Assembly: GCA_900466475.1 (NCBI GenBank)
Contig: UBMI01000002.1
Location: 62,001-126,000, forward strand
Length of the DNA: 64,000 nt
Direction: 5' to 3'
From: Hyphomicrobiales bacterium
Lineage (GTDB): Bacteria; Pseudomonadota; Alphaproteobacteria; Rhizobiales; Rhizobiaceae
The number at the start of each line of letters is the position of its first letter. The first letter of the stretch is position 1. The position numbers were made by a program, and so were the translations under genes. The notes under the pieces were generated by a model. It was not told the origin of the DNA. It worked only from the letters and a program-made list of their open reading frames with translations, and made no database searches. Of this stretch, positions 37,930 through 46,493 are shown piece by piece.

Positions 37930-38358
37930 CTAGAAGCTCGTCTTGCTGGTCTTGAGCAGAATGTTGGTTTCGGTCGTGTTGATACCGTCGACGAGACGTA
38001 TCCGGCGCAGCGTTTCATCGAAAGAGGCGAGGTCCCGATCCTCGAGCTCGGCGACGAAATCCCATTTGCCATTGGTGCTGTGCAATGCGCGTACCTGGGG
38101 CAGGCCACGCAATTGGGCAGCAACCTTGTCGGCAAGCTTGCCATGCACTTCGATCATGACGATCGCCCGAACGCCGGCCGAACGTGTCTCGTGACCGGTG
38201 CGGATGGTAAAGCCTGCGATCGTCCCGTTTTCCACGAGCCGGTCGATGCGGGCAGTCACCGTTGCACGCGAAGCGCCGGTCAGCGCCGCAAGCGACGAAA
38301 CGGAGATTCGCGCATTGTGCCGAAGCGCACTCAAAAGCTCGTTGTCGAGGTCGTCCAT
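37930..38358 (-). CDS. Lrp/AsnC-family transcriptional regulator
   Basis: A 142-residue regulator with an N-terminal winged helix-turn-helix (DDLDNELLSALRHNARISVS, then LAALTGASRATVTARIDRL) and a C-terminal RAM/AsnC effector-binding domain (VRAIVMIEVHGKLADKVAAQL and WDFVAELEDRDLASFDETL). It is divergent from arginase and ornithine aminotransferase and probably senses arginine or ornithine to activate them, as Lrp-type regulators do for amino-acid catabolism operons. Effector is inferred from position. Confidence 0.93.
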   Translation of the reverse strand: MDDLDNELLSALRHNARISVSSLAALTGASRATVTARIDRLVENGTIAGFTIRTGHETRSAGVRAIVMIEVHGKLADKVAAQLRGLPQVRALHSTNGKWDFVAELEDRDLASFDETLRRIRLVDGINTTETNILLKTSKTSF

Positions 38359-38489
38359 GATTTCACTTTGTCAAATTAGCTTTATCAATCTGCGCAATCA
38401 TAATCCATTTCTGACACTTTTCCATCTATTTGCCGCCGCGTCTTTATCCCACTATCGGCCAAAACAGGCCTCACAACGGAGCCCTTCGA
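38359..38489. promoter_or_regulatory. Divergent control region of Lrp and arginase genes
   Basis: 131 AT-rich bases between the divergent starts. It includes TTTGTCAAATTAGCTTTATC and GCGCAATCATAATCC stretches that could serve as Lrp operators, but no clear palindrome of Lrp type is certain. The arginase ribosome site is near 38479 (ACGGAG). Confidence 0.45.
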
Positions 38490-39425
38490 ATGGAAGTACA
38501 ATCTCAATCTGTCGCCCTCATCGGTGTTCCCCTTGAGGAGGGTTCCGGCCGCAGAGGCGCGGGAATGGGGCCGACAGCATTGCGCATCGCAGGCATCGAC
38601 AAGGCTCTGGCCGAGCTCGGCCACACGGTCGTCGATACGGGCGATCTCAGCGTCGTCCCGGCCAGGGACCTTCCCAATCATCCGAAAGCGCATAATCTCC
38701 GCGTGGTCGGCGCCTACACGCGCGCGCTCGAAGCAGCCACATATGACGCAGCGAAAGCCGGCCATTTCCCGCTGATCCTCGGTGGCGACCACAGCCTTTC
38801 CATGGGTAGCGTCTCAGGCATGGCGCGTTATGCCGCCGAAAAGGGCCGCCCGCTCTTCGTCCTTTGGCTCGACGCCCATTCGGATTTCAATACGCCCGAG
38901 ACCTCGCCGTCAGGCAATATTCACGGCATGCCCGTCGCCTTCTTCTGCGGCCTGGCGGATTTTGCAGAGATCCTGCCGAGGGACCGCGCATTCGTCGATC
39001 CGGAGAAGATCTTTCAGGTGGGCATCCGCTCAGTCGATGCGGCCGAGCGGGTCGAAATCCGCAGGCACGGCGTCAATGTCTTCGATATGCGTTCGCTCGA
39101 CGAACAGGGCGTGGCCGTGATCCTCCGCCAGATTCTGGAAACGGTCGAGAAGGCGAACGGCCTGCTGCATGTCAGTTTCGATGTCGATTTCCTCGATCCG
39201 GATTTTGCGCCCGGCGTAGGCACCACCGTTCCCGGCGGCGCCACCTTCCGCGAAGCGCACCTCATCATGGAGATGCTGTCCGACAGCGGCCTCGTCTCCT
39301 CGCTCGACCTCGTCGAACTCAATCCTTTCCTTGATGATCGCGGCAAGAGCGCCCGCATCATGGTGGAGATGACGGCAAGCCTCTTCGGTCGCCGCATCTT
39401 CGATCGTCCTACACGCGCCGCATAA
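38490..39425 (+). CDS. rocF: Arginase
   Basis: Hydrolyses arginine to ornithine and urea using a binuclear manganese centre. The 311-residue protein has the four ligand motifs [34 protein letters not shown] and the substrate-binding [22 protein letters not shown] is the agmatinase/arginase C-terminal signature. Start chosen at [20 protein letters not shown]. First gene of arginine catabolism, followed after 13 bases by ornithine aminotransferase; the product urea would need a urease elsewhere. Under a divergent Lrp-type regulator. Confidence 0.94.
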   Translation: MEVQSQSVALIGVPLEEGSGRRGAGMGPTALRIAGIDKALAELGHTVVDTGDLSVVPARDLPNHPKAHNLRVVGAYTRALEAATYDAAKAGHFPLILGGDHSLSMGSVSGMARYAAEKGRPLFVLWLDAHSDFNTPETSPSGNIHGMPVAFFCGLADFAEILPRDRAFVDPEKIFQVGIRSVDAAERVEIRRHGVNVFDMRSLDEQGVAVILRQILETVEKANGLLHVSFDVDFLDPDFAPGVGTTVPGGATFREAHLIMEMLSDSGLVSSLDLVELNPFLDDRGKSARIMVEMTASLFGRRIFDRPTRAA

Positions 39426-39438
39426 GGGAGTACCGGCC

Positions 39439-40638
<1,200 letters not shown>

Positions 40639-40677
40639 AGTAAAACCAGATTTATCTTACAACCATTACTATCTACC

Positions 40678-40702
40678 GGAGGAGAAAAACTAATTCTCCT
40701 CC
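40678..40702 (+). terminator. Hairpin after rocD, probable terminator
   Basis: Perfect nine-base stem GGAGGAGAA (40678-40686)/TTCTCCTCC (40694-40702), loop AAACTAA. The downstream sequence is AT-rich (ATAAAAATTTG) without a pure T run. Confidence 0.6.
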
Positions 40703-40989
40703 ATAAAAATTTGTAAAAATGGCGCAGTAATCCGATTAAATCTAGATTTGGTTACTCATTATTAATCCTGAAAATCATACTTAATCGATGTGAATGTAGA
40801 TAATCCTGAGCCTTGGAGCCACAGATCGAGATTCACGATAACATTGATACCGATTCACCTCGTTTGTGAAGCAGGACAGACTCCAAGTATTGTCGGATAT
40901 ACTGCGATGTTGTGGCAGGTCCGCATTACTCAAATCCGGTCCATTCTCCGAGAGATCGGCTGGTAGCAACCACATATCGGAGGGTCGGA
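40703..40989. other. AT-rich leader of the first chemoreceptor gene
   Basis: About 290 AT-rich bases without a gene; contrasts with the GC-rich surroundings. It contains the 10-mer TTGTGAAGCA at 40864-40873, shared with the leader of the second chemoreceptor gene, and a GGAGGGTCGGA ribosome site before 40990. Confidence 0.45.
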
Positions 40990-42780
40990 ATGTCATTGTT
41001 TTCGCTGGGTGCGACGCCGGATTCACGCGCGATTGTCACAGCTCTCATGAAGTCGCAGGCGACGATAGAATTCGACCTGCAGGGAAAGATCCTGAATGCG
41101 AACGAGAATTTCTGCCGAGCGCTGGGCTACAAGCTGAGCGACATTGTCGGCAAGCATCACAGTATTTTCTGTGAGCCGGACTATGTTGCCTCCCCGGCCT
41201 ACCGGGAATTCTGGCAGAAGCTCGGCAGAGGCGAATTCGATACCGGTGAATACAAGCGCATTGGCAAGGATGGCCGCGAAGTCTGGATCCAGGCGAGCTA
41301 CAACCCGCTGATGTCGGGCGGCAAACCCTATAAGATCGTCAAGCTGGCAAGCGACGTGACCGCCGTCAAGCTGAAAGCCGCTGATGCCGAAGGCAAGATC
41401 GACGCTCTCTCGCGGGCTCAGGCCGTCATCGAGTTCACGCCTGATGGAGAGATCCTGGAGGCGAACGAGAATTTCCTCTCGGTCATGGAGTACCGGCTGG
41501 AGGAAATCCGCGGCAAGCATCACGGCATGTTCTGCGACCCGGCCTATGTGCGCTCGGACGCCTATAAGGAATTCTGGAAGAAGCTTGCCGCCGGCCAGTT
41601 CGTCGCCGCGGAGTTTATGCGCATCGGCAAGGGCGGCAAGGTCGTCTGGATCCAGGCATCCTATAACCCCATCTTCGATATGAGCGGCCGCGTCTTCAAG
41701 GTCGTCAAATTCGCGACCGACGTCACCGAGCGTGTCCGCGCCGTCGATGATCTGGCCACTGGCCTGACCGCACTTGCCGAAGGCGATCTGACGAAGCGGG
41801 TCGAAAATCCTTTCCCGCCCGCGCTGGAAAAGGTCCGCACCGATTTCAACGCCGCGATCGACAAGCTCGGCAGCGCCATGCGTACGGTCCTCCTCAACGC
41901 CGAGGCGATAGCCAGCGGTGCGCGCGAAACGAAGGAAGCAGCCGACGTGCTGTCCAAACGCACCGAACAGCAGGCTGCGACAGTGGAGGAAACCGCTGCC
42001 GCACTCGATGAAATCACCCAGACCGTTGCCGATAGCGCCGGACGCGCCGCCGATGCGGGCAGCCTCGTTGCGGAAACGAAGCGCGGTGCGGAACATTCCG
42101 GCAGCATCGTCCGCAAGGCGGTCGACGCCATGGGCCAGATCGAGAAATCCTCACGCGAGATCAGCAATATCATCGGCGTGATTGACGAGATCGCCTTCCA
42201 GACCAACCTGCTGGCACTGAATGCCGGCGTCGAGGCGGCGCGTGCCGGTGAGGCCGGCAAGGGTTTTGCCGTCGTCGCCCAGGAGGTGCGCGAGCTCGCC
42301 CAGCGCTCGGCCAGCGCCGCCAAGGAAATCAAGGCGCTCATCACTGCTTCCTCGGAGCATGTGAAGAGCGGTGTCGATCTTGTCGGTCAGACCGGCCAGT
42401 CGCTGGAACGCATCGTTACGCAGGTCGGCAATATCGACATCAATGTCGCAGCGATCGTCGAGTCCTCCCGAGAGCAGTCGACCGGACTGGTCGAAATCAA
42501 CAAGGCCGTCAACATCATGGATCAGGGCACGCAGCAAAATGCCGCCATGGTGGAGGAGACGACGGCGGCAAGTGCCCGGCTTTCGTCCGAGACTGAAAAC
42601 CTCCGCAATCTCGTTGCACAGTTTAGATTTGCGCAACACTCTTCCGTTAATGTCATCCATAGCCGTAACGATGCTTCGCAAGGTGCAAAGCCATCGTATG
42701 GTGTGAAGGCAAAGCTCGTCCGCGCTAATGGGGGCGCATCCGCTTCTGCCCTGGCTTATGACAGTTGGGAAGAATTCTAA
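40990..42780 (+). CDS. Soluble methyl-accepting chemotaxis protein, PAS-PAS
   Basis: A 596-residue chemoreceptor with no transmembrane segment: two tandem PAS domains (about residues 14-128 and 136-250, each containing GKHHxxFCxPxY), a HAMP-like linker (~256-305), and the cytoplasmic signalling hairpin with the conserved tip [27 protein letters not shown] core (~400-430). The last residues SWEEF form the CheR/CheB docking pentapeptide. It is thus a cytoplasmic sensor, like BdlA-type receptors, possibly of redox or an intracellular ligand. The stop overlaps the cheW start by one base. Start chosen at MSLFSLGATPDSRAIV with a GGAGGGTCGGA ribosome site. Confidence 0.92.
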   Translation: MSLFSLGATPDSRAIVTALMKSQATIEFDLQGKILNANENFCRALGYKLSDIVGKHHSIFCEPDYVASPAYREFWQKLGRGEFDTGEYKRIGKDGREVWIQASYNPLMSGGKPYKIVKLASDVTAVKLKAADAEGKIDALSRAQAVIEFTPDGEILEANENFLSVMEYRLEEIRGKHHGMFCDPAYVRSDAYKEFWKKLAAGQFVAAEFMRIGKGGKVVWIQASYNPIFDMSGRVFKVVKFATDVTERVRAVDDLATGLTALAEGDLTKRVENPFPPALEKVRTDFNAAIDKLGSAMRTVLLNAEAIASGARETKEAADVLSKRTEQQAATVEETAAALDEITQTVADSAGRAADAGSLVAETKRGAEHSGSIVRKAVDAMGQIEKSSREISNIIGVIDEIAFQTNLLALNAGVEAARAGEAGKGFAVVAQEVRELAQRSASAAKEIKALITASSEHVKSGVDLVGQTGQSLERIVTQVGNIDINVAAIVESSREQSTGLVEINKAVNIMDQGTQQNAAMVEETTAASARLSSETENLRNLVAQFRFAQHSSVNVIHSRNDASQGAKPSYGVKAKLVRANGGASASALAYDSWEEF

Positions 42781-43256
42781 TGGCCACGATCAATTCCACT
42801 AGCTTCAGCGGCGATACGCTCGAAATCATTGCCTTCCGCCTCCATGATCAGGAATTCTGCGTCAAGACCACGACCATCCGCGAAATCCGTGGCTGGGCGC
42901 CGTCGACGCCGATCCCGCACTCTCCGGCCGACGTCATCGGTGTCATGAACCTGCGCGGTTCGGTCATCCCGATCATCGACCTCGCCTACAAGCTCGGCAT
43001 GAAGAGCACTGTTGCCAATGAGCGCAGCGCCATCGTCGTTGCCGAAGTGCACAATATGGTCATCGGCATGCTGGTCGATCGGGTTTCCGACATCCTGACG
43101 ATTTCTTCCAGCCAGGTGCAACCCGTTCCCGAAGTGACAGCATCCTTCGACCGCGCTTTCTGCGAAGGTATCATCGCTTCTGAAAATGGCATGATCTGCT
43201 TCCTGAATCTTGCAAAAATGTTCAAGGAAAACGAGACGGACGAACTGGCCGCCTGA
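42780..43256 (+). CDS. cheW: Chemotaxis scaffold protein CheW
   Basis: A 158-residue CheW that couples chemoreceptors to the CheA kinase. The CheW domain signatures are IIAFRLHDQEFCVKTTTIRE, then VIGVMNLRGSVIPIIDLAYKLG and NMVIGMLVDRVSDILTI. The ATG overlaps the stop of the upstream receptor (TAATG), ensuring coupled translation, and a strong terminator follows. It is an auxiliary CheW outside a large che operon, sandwiched between two paralogous soluble receptors. Confidence 0.95.
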   Translation: MATINSTSFSGDTLEIIAFRLHDQEFCVKTTTIREIRGWAPSTPIPHSPADVIGVMNLRGSVIPIIDLAYKLGMKSTVANERSAIVVAEVHNMVIGMLVDRVSDILTISSSQVQPVPEVTASFDRAFCEGIIASENGMICFLNLAKMFKENETDELAA

Positions 43257-43287
43257 TCGCCACGCCAGGCAGTTTGACCGAGACAGG

Positions 43288-43312
43288 AACCGCCCTACAA
43301 GGGCGGTTTTTT
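43288..43312 (+). terminator. Rho-independent terminator after cheW
   Basis: Stem AACCGCCC (43288-43295)/GGGCGGTT (43301-43308), loop TACAA, ending in six Ts in total. 31 bases after the cheW stop. Confidence 0.9.
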
Positions 43313-43565
43313 GTTCAAGTCCGTATGCGATCTGAACGTGTAATTTTCTCCCGAAAATATATATTTATTAGTATTGCCTTTTATACAGAAAATTTACCGT
43401 CCACCATCATCATCGGTTGTGAAGCATCAAGAAGATACGATTTGTGATAGGTGAAAATAACGGTTGTTGCCCGGCCGTATTTTCGCGCCGCGAACCCATG
43501 CTTGTTTGGTCTTCAATTCAGGGGTTAGGCGCGAATATACGCGTCCTATTTCAGAGGGGACGGGA
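43313..43565. other. AT-rich leader of the second chemoreceptor gene
   Basis: About 250 bases without a gene, AT-rich near 43340-43390. TTGTGAAGCA recurs at 43417-43426, as in the first receptor leader. The ribosome site GAGGGGACGGGA precedes 43566. Confidence 0.45.
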
Positions 43566-45326
43566 ATGCTTGGTCTATCACCCAATTCGAAATATGTTCT
43601 CAATGCTATCTCGAAGTCACAGGCGATTATCGAATTCGATCTGACCGGAGCCATTCTCACGGCAAATGAGAATTTCTGCAAAGCCCTCGGTTACGATCTC
43701 AACGAGATTGCCGGCAAACATCACAGCATGTTCTGCGAACCGGCCTACGCGGCAACCGCCAGCTACCGGGATTTCTGGGCCCGCCTCGGCCGTGGCGAAT
43801 ATGATGCCGGCGCCTATAAACGCCTGGCAAAAGGCGGTCGCGAGATCTGGATACAGGCCTCTTACAACCCTGTCTTCAAGCATGGCAAACCTTTCAAGGT
43901 CGTGAAAATCGCCTCCGACATCACCGAGGCCAAGAAACGCGCCGTCGAGGACGCCGGCAAGCTCGAGGCAATTTCACGCTCGCAGGCCGTCATCGAATTT
44001 ACCCCCGCAGGCGACATCCTCACGGCCAATGAGAACTTCTGCAATGGTCTTGGCTATTTGCTGTCCGAGATCGTTGGCAAGCATCACAGCATGTTCTGCG
44101 ATCCGGCCTATGCGCGAAGCGACGAATACAAGCAGTTCTGGCCGCGGCTGGCAAAGGGCGAGTTCATCGCCAACGAATTCGTCCGCTACGGTAAGGGCGG
44201 CAAGGAAATCTGGATCCAGGCCGCGTATAATCCGATCGCCGACGCGGATGGCAGGATCTACAAGGTCGTTAAGTTCGCAACCGACGTGACACAGCGCATG
44301 AGCGCAATCTCCCTTCTCGGCACGGCCCTGCGCCAGCTCTCAGAAGGCGACCTGACCCGGACGCTGGACACGGCCTTCGTCCCTTCGATGGAGCAGTTGC
44401 GCCACGATTTCAATGCGACGATCGACAAACTCTCCAGGACGATGAAGACCATTGGTGAGAATGCCACCGCTATCGCCGACAGTTCCCGCGAGATCGGTTC
44501 CTCGGCAGACTCTTTCTCCAAGCGGACGGAACAGCAGGCCGCTTCGGTCGAGGAAACGGCGGCAGCTCTGGAGGAGATCACCACCACGGTCAACGATTCC
44601 AGCCAGCGTGCCGACGAGGCGGGCCGCCTGGTCGGACAGACAAAACACAGTGCGGAACAATCCGGCACGGTCGTGCGCAAGGCAGTTTCGGCCATGGACC
44701 AGATCGAGCAATCCTCCCGCGAGATCACCAATATCATCGGCGTCATCGACGATATCGCCTTCCAGACCAACCTGCTGGCGCTTAACGCCGGCGTCGAAGC
44801 GGCTCGTGCCGGTGAAGCCGGCAAGGGTTTTGCCGTCGTCGCCCAGGAGGTCCGCGAACTCGCACAGCGTTCTGCCAGAGCAGCGAAGGAGATCAAGGCG
44901 CTGATCAATACATCGAGCGAATTGGTGAAAAACGGCGTCGAACTGGTAGGACAGACCGGCAGGGCGCTGGAGGAAATCGTCGTTCAGGTTGCCAGCATCA
45001 ATTCAAACGTCGCAGCGATCGTCGAAGGCTCCAGGGAACAGGCGACCGGCCTCAAGGAGATCAATCAGGCCGTCAACACCCTCGATCAGGCAACACAGCA
45101 GAACGCCGCCATGGTGGAGGAGAGCACGGCCGCCAGCCAGAACCTTGCCGCGGAAGCCGATGCACTGCGGACGCTGGTCTCGCAGTTCCAGCTCCCCGGC
45201 GCCAATATCGCCGCGACACGGCATCTGACGAAGCCAGCTACTTCTCCGGCCCTGCATCTTGTCGCCCGCGCCGCAAGAACCCGTGGCGCAGCGGCGACGT
45301 CTGCCGAAAGCTGGGAAGAATTCTGA
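43566..45326 (+). CDS. Soluble methyl-accepting chemotaxis protein, PAS-PAS (paralogue)
   Basis: A 586-residue chemoreceptor closely related to the one at 40990: two PAS domains with [12 protein letters not shown] and [12 protein letters not shown], a HAMP-like linker ([18 protein letters not shown]), the signalling hairpin with [19 protein letters not shown], and the C-terminal pentapeptide SWEEF. No membrane helix, so cytoplasmic. The pair brackets cheW and looks like a local gene duplication. Start at [19 protein letters not shown]; longer in-frame starts exist but lack a ribosome site. Has its own promoter after the cheW terminator. Confidence 0.92.
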   Translation: MLGLSPNSKYVLNAISKSQAIIEFDLTGAILTANENFCKALGYDLNEIAGKHHSMFCEPAYAATASYRDFWARLGRGEYDAGAYKRLAKGGREIWIQASYNPVFKHGKPFKVVKIASDITEAKKRAVEDAGKLEAISRSQAVIEFTPAGDILTANENFCNGLGYLLSEIVGKHHSMFCDPAYARSDEYKQFWPRLAKGEFIANEFVRYGKGGKEIWIQAAYNPIADADGRIYKVVKFATDVTQRMSAISLLGTALRQLSEGDLTRTLDTAFVPSMEQLRHDFNATIDKLSRTMKTIGENATAIADSSREIGSSADSFSKRTEQQAASVEETAAALEEITTTVNDSSQRADEAGRLVGQTKHSAEQSGTVVRKAVSAMDQIEQSSREITNIIGVIDDIAFQTNLLALNAGVEAARAGEAGKGFAVVAQEVRELAQRSARAAKEIKALINTSSELVKNGVELVGQTGRALEEIVVQVASINSNVAAIVEGSREQATGLKEINQAVNTLDQATQQNAAMVEESTAASQNLAAEADALRTLVSQFQLPGANIAATRHLTKPATSPALHLVARAARTRGAAATSAESWEEF

Positions 45327-45343
45327 TCAGGCCTCATTCGGAT

Positions 45344-45374
45344 AGCTCGTGCTGCCGCAAGAGCGGCACGAGCT
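45344..45374 (+). terminator. Terminator-like hairpin after the second receptor
   Basis: AGCTCGT plus GCCGC (45344-45358, with a three-base bulge) pair with GCGGC plus ACGAGCT (45363-45374), loop AAGA, followed by CTTTAT. Eighteen bases after the stop. Confidence 0.65.
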
Positions 45375-45430
45375 CTTTATGATCATGACCTTTGGCCGAC
45401 GCCGGGAAGAACGGCCCCTCTGATATTGGT

Positions 45431-45676
45431 CTATCGAACTGGCTGTTCCGCCGGTTCCGGTTTGCGAATCAGGGGCACAGCCTGCAGCACGAGTGCGTCG
45501 AGGCCGTTCTCTTCCTTTTCCAGAATTTCGAAGAGTTGCCGCCGCATGCGCGGCTCCCAGAATTTGTTGATGTGCGTCGCAACTCCCTGCGCAGCTTCGC
45601 TTTCGGGCTGCGTCTTGAAAAAGGTTGCGATCTGGTTTGCCATATAGACAAGCTTGGTCTTGGTATCATGCGACAT
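45431..45676 (-). CDS. fdsD: Formate dehydrogenase subunit delta
   Basis: An 81-residue protein, MSHDTKTKLVYMANQIATFF, with the FdsD family pattern (MANQIATFFKTQPE, then GVATHINKFWEPRMRRQLFE). In Rhodobacter capsulatus and Cupriavidus FdsD is a small component of the NAD-dependent formate dehydrogenase needed for activity or stability together with FdsC/FdhD. Its start overlaps the fdhD end by 11 bases, so it is coupled as the last gene of the fds operon. Confidence 0.9.
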   Translation of the reverse strand: MSHDTKTKLVYMANQIATFFKTQPESEAAQGVATHINKFWEPRMRRQLFEILEKEENGLDALVLQAVPLIRKPEPAEQPVR

Positions 45677-46493
45677 CGGCGATGCTTCCGGGCGACAAGC
45701 GATGTGGGTGGGTGAAAATCTCGAAATCCTCTCCGCGCACGAGAGCGACAAGCGTCATGCCGGCTTCCTCCGCCGTGCGGATGGCAAGTGCTGTCGGCGC
45801 GGATATGGCAATCAGCACGGGAGCGCCAAGGATCGCCGTCTTCTGAACCATCTCGACGGACAGGCGGCTTGTGACGGCTACGGCGCCTGAAGCGCCTGTT
45901 TCACCGGCTCTGATAACAGCGCCGCAAAGCTTGTCGAGCGCATTGTGCCGGCCGACATCCTCGCGCACGGCGATCAATCCCTTGCCGGGAATGTAGAAGC
46001 CGGCGCCATGAACGGCCCGCGTCTCGCGATGCAGCGGCTGAGATTCGTTGAGCAACGCAACCGCCTGGACGATATCGGCATGCGACAGCGACAGCTCAGC
46101 CTTGGACACGTCCGGTACGGTGCGGACCGCCTGCTCGATCGACTCGATACCGCAGAGGCCGCAACCGACGGGTCCGGCCATGCTCCGCCTGCGCCTTCTC
46201 AGCGCATCCTCGACGTCGTCGAGGAGGGTCACCTGGACGTCGATACCCTTCTCGTCTTCCAGGAGTTCGATACCGGCGACCTGGCTGCGATCAGTGATAA
46301 TGCCCTCGGTCAGGCTGAAGCCGACAGCGAAATCCTCGAGATCATCAGGCGTGCCCATCATGACCGCATGCGAACTGCCGCCATAGGAAAAGGCGATCGG
46401 CACTTCCTCGGGCACGATACGCTCGCCCCGCGCCATGATACCGCCTCTCCGGGCGACTTCCGTCACGCTTATGCGGGTCGGCCGTTCCGTCAT
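45666..46493 (-). CDS. fdhD: Formate dehydrogenase accessory sulfurtransferase
   Basis: A 275-residue FdhD/FdsC-type protein that supplies sulfur to the molybdenum cofactor of formate dehydrogenase. The typical CGLCG-like pair is visible as GPVGCGLCGIESIEQA, and the C-terminal ligand-binding stretch GVYIPGKGLIAVREDVGRHN-type (FYIPGKGLIAVREDVGRHNA) matches. It lies between fdsA (one-base overlap with the fdsA stop) and fdsD. Needed for FdsA activity. Confidence 0.95.
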   Translation of the reverse strand: MTERPTRISVTEVARRGGIMARGERIVPEEVPIAFSYGGSSHAVMMGTPDDLEDFAVGFSLTEGIITDRSQVAGIELLEDEKGIDVQVTLLDDVEDALRRRRRSMAGPVGCGLCGIESIEQAVRTVPDVSKAELSLSHADIVQAVALLNESQPLHRETRAVHGAGFYIPGKGLIAVREDVGRHNALDKLCGAVIRAGETGASGAVAVTSRLSVEMVQKTAILGAPVLIAISAPTALAIRTAEEAGMTLVALVRGEDFEIFTHPHRLSPGSIADVA

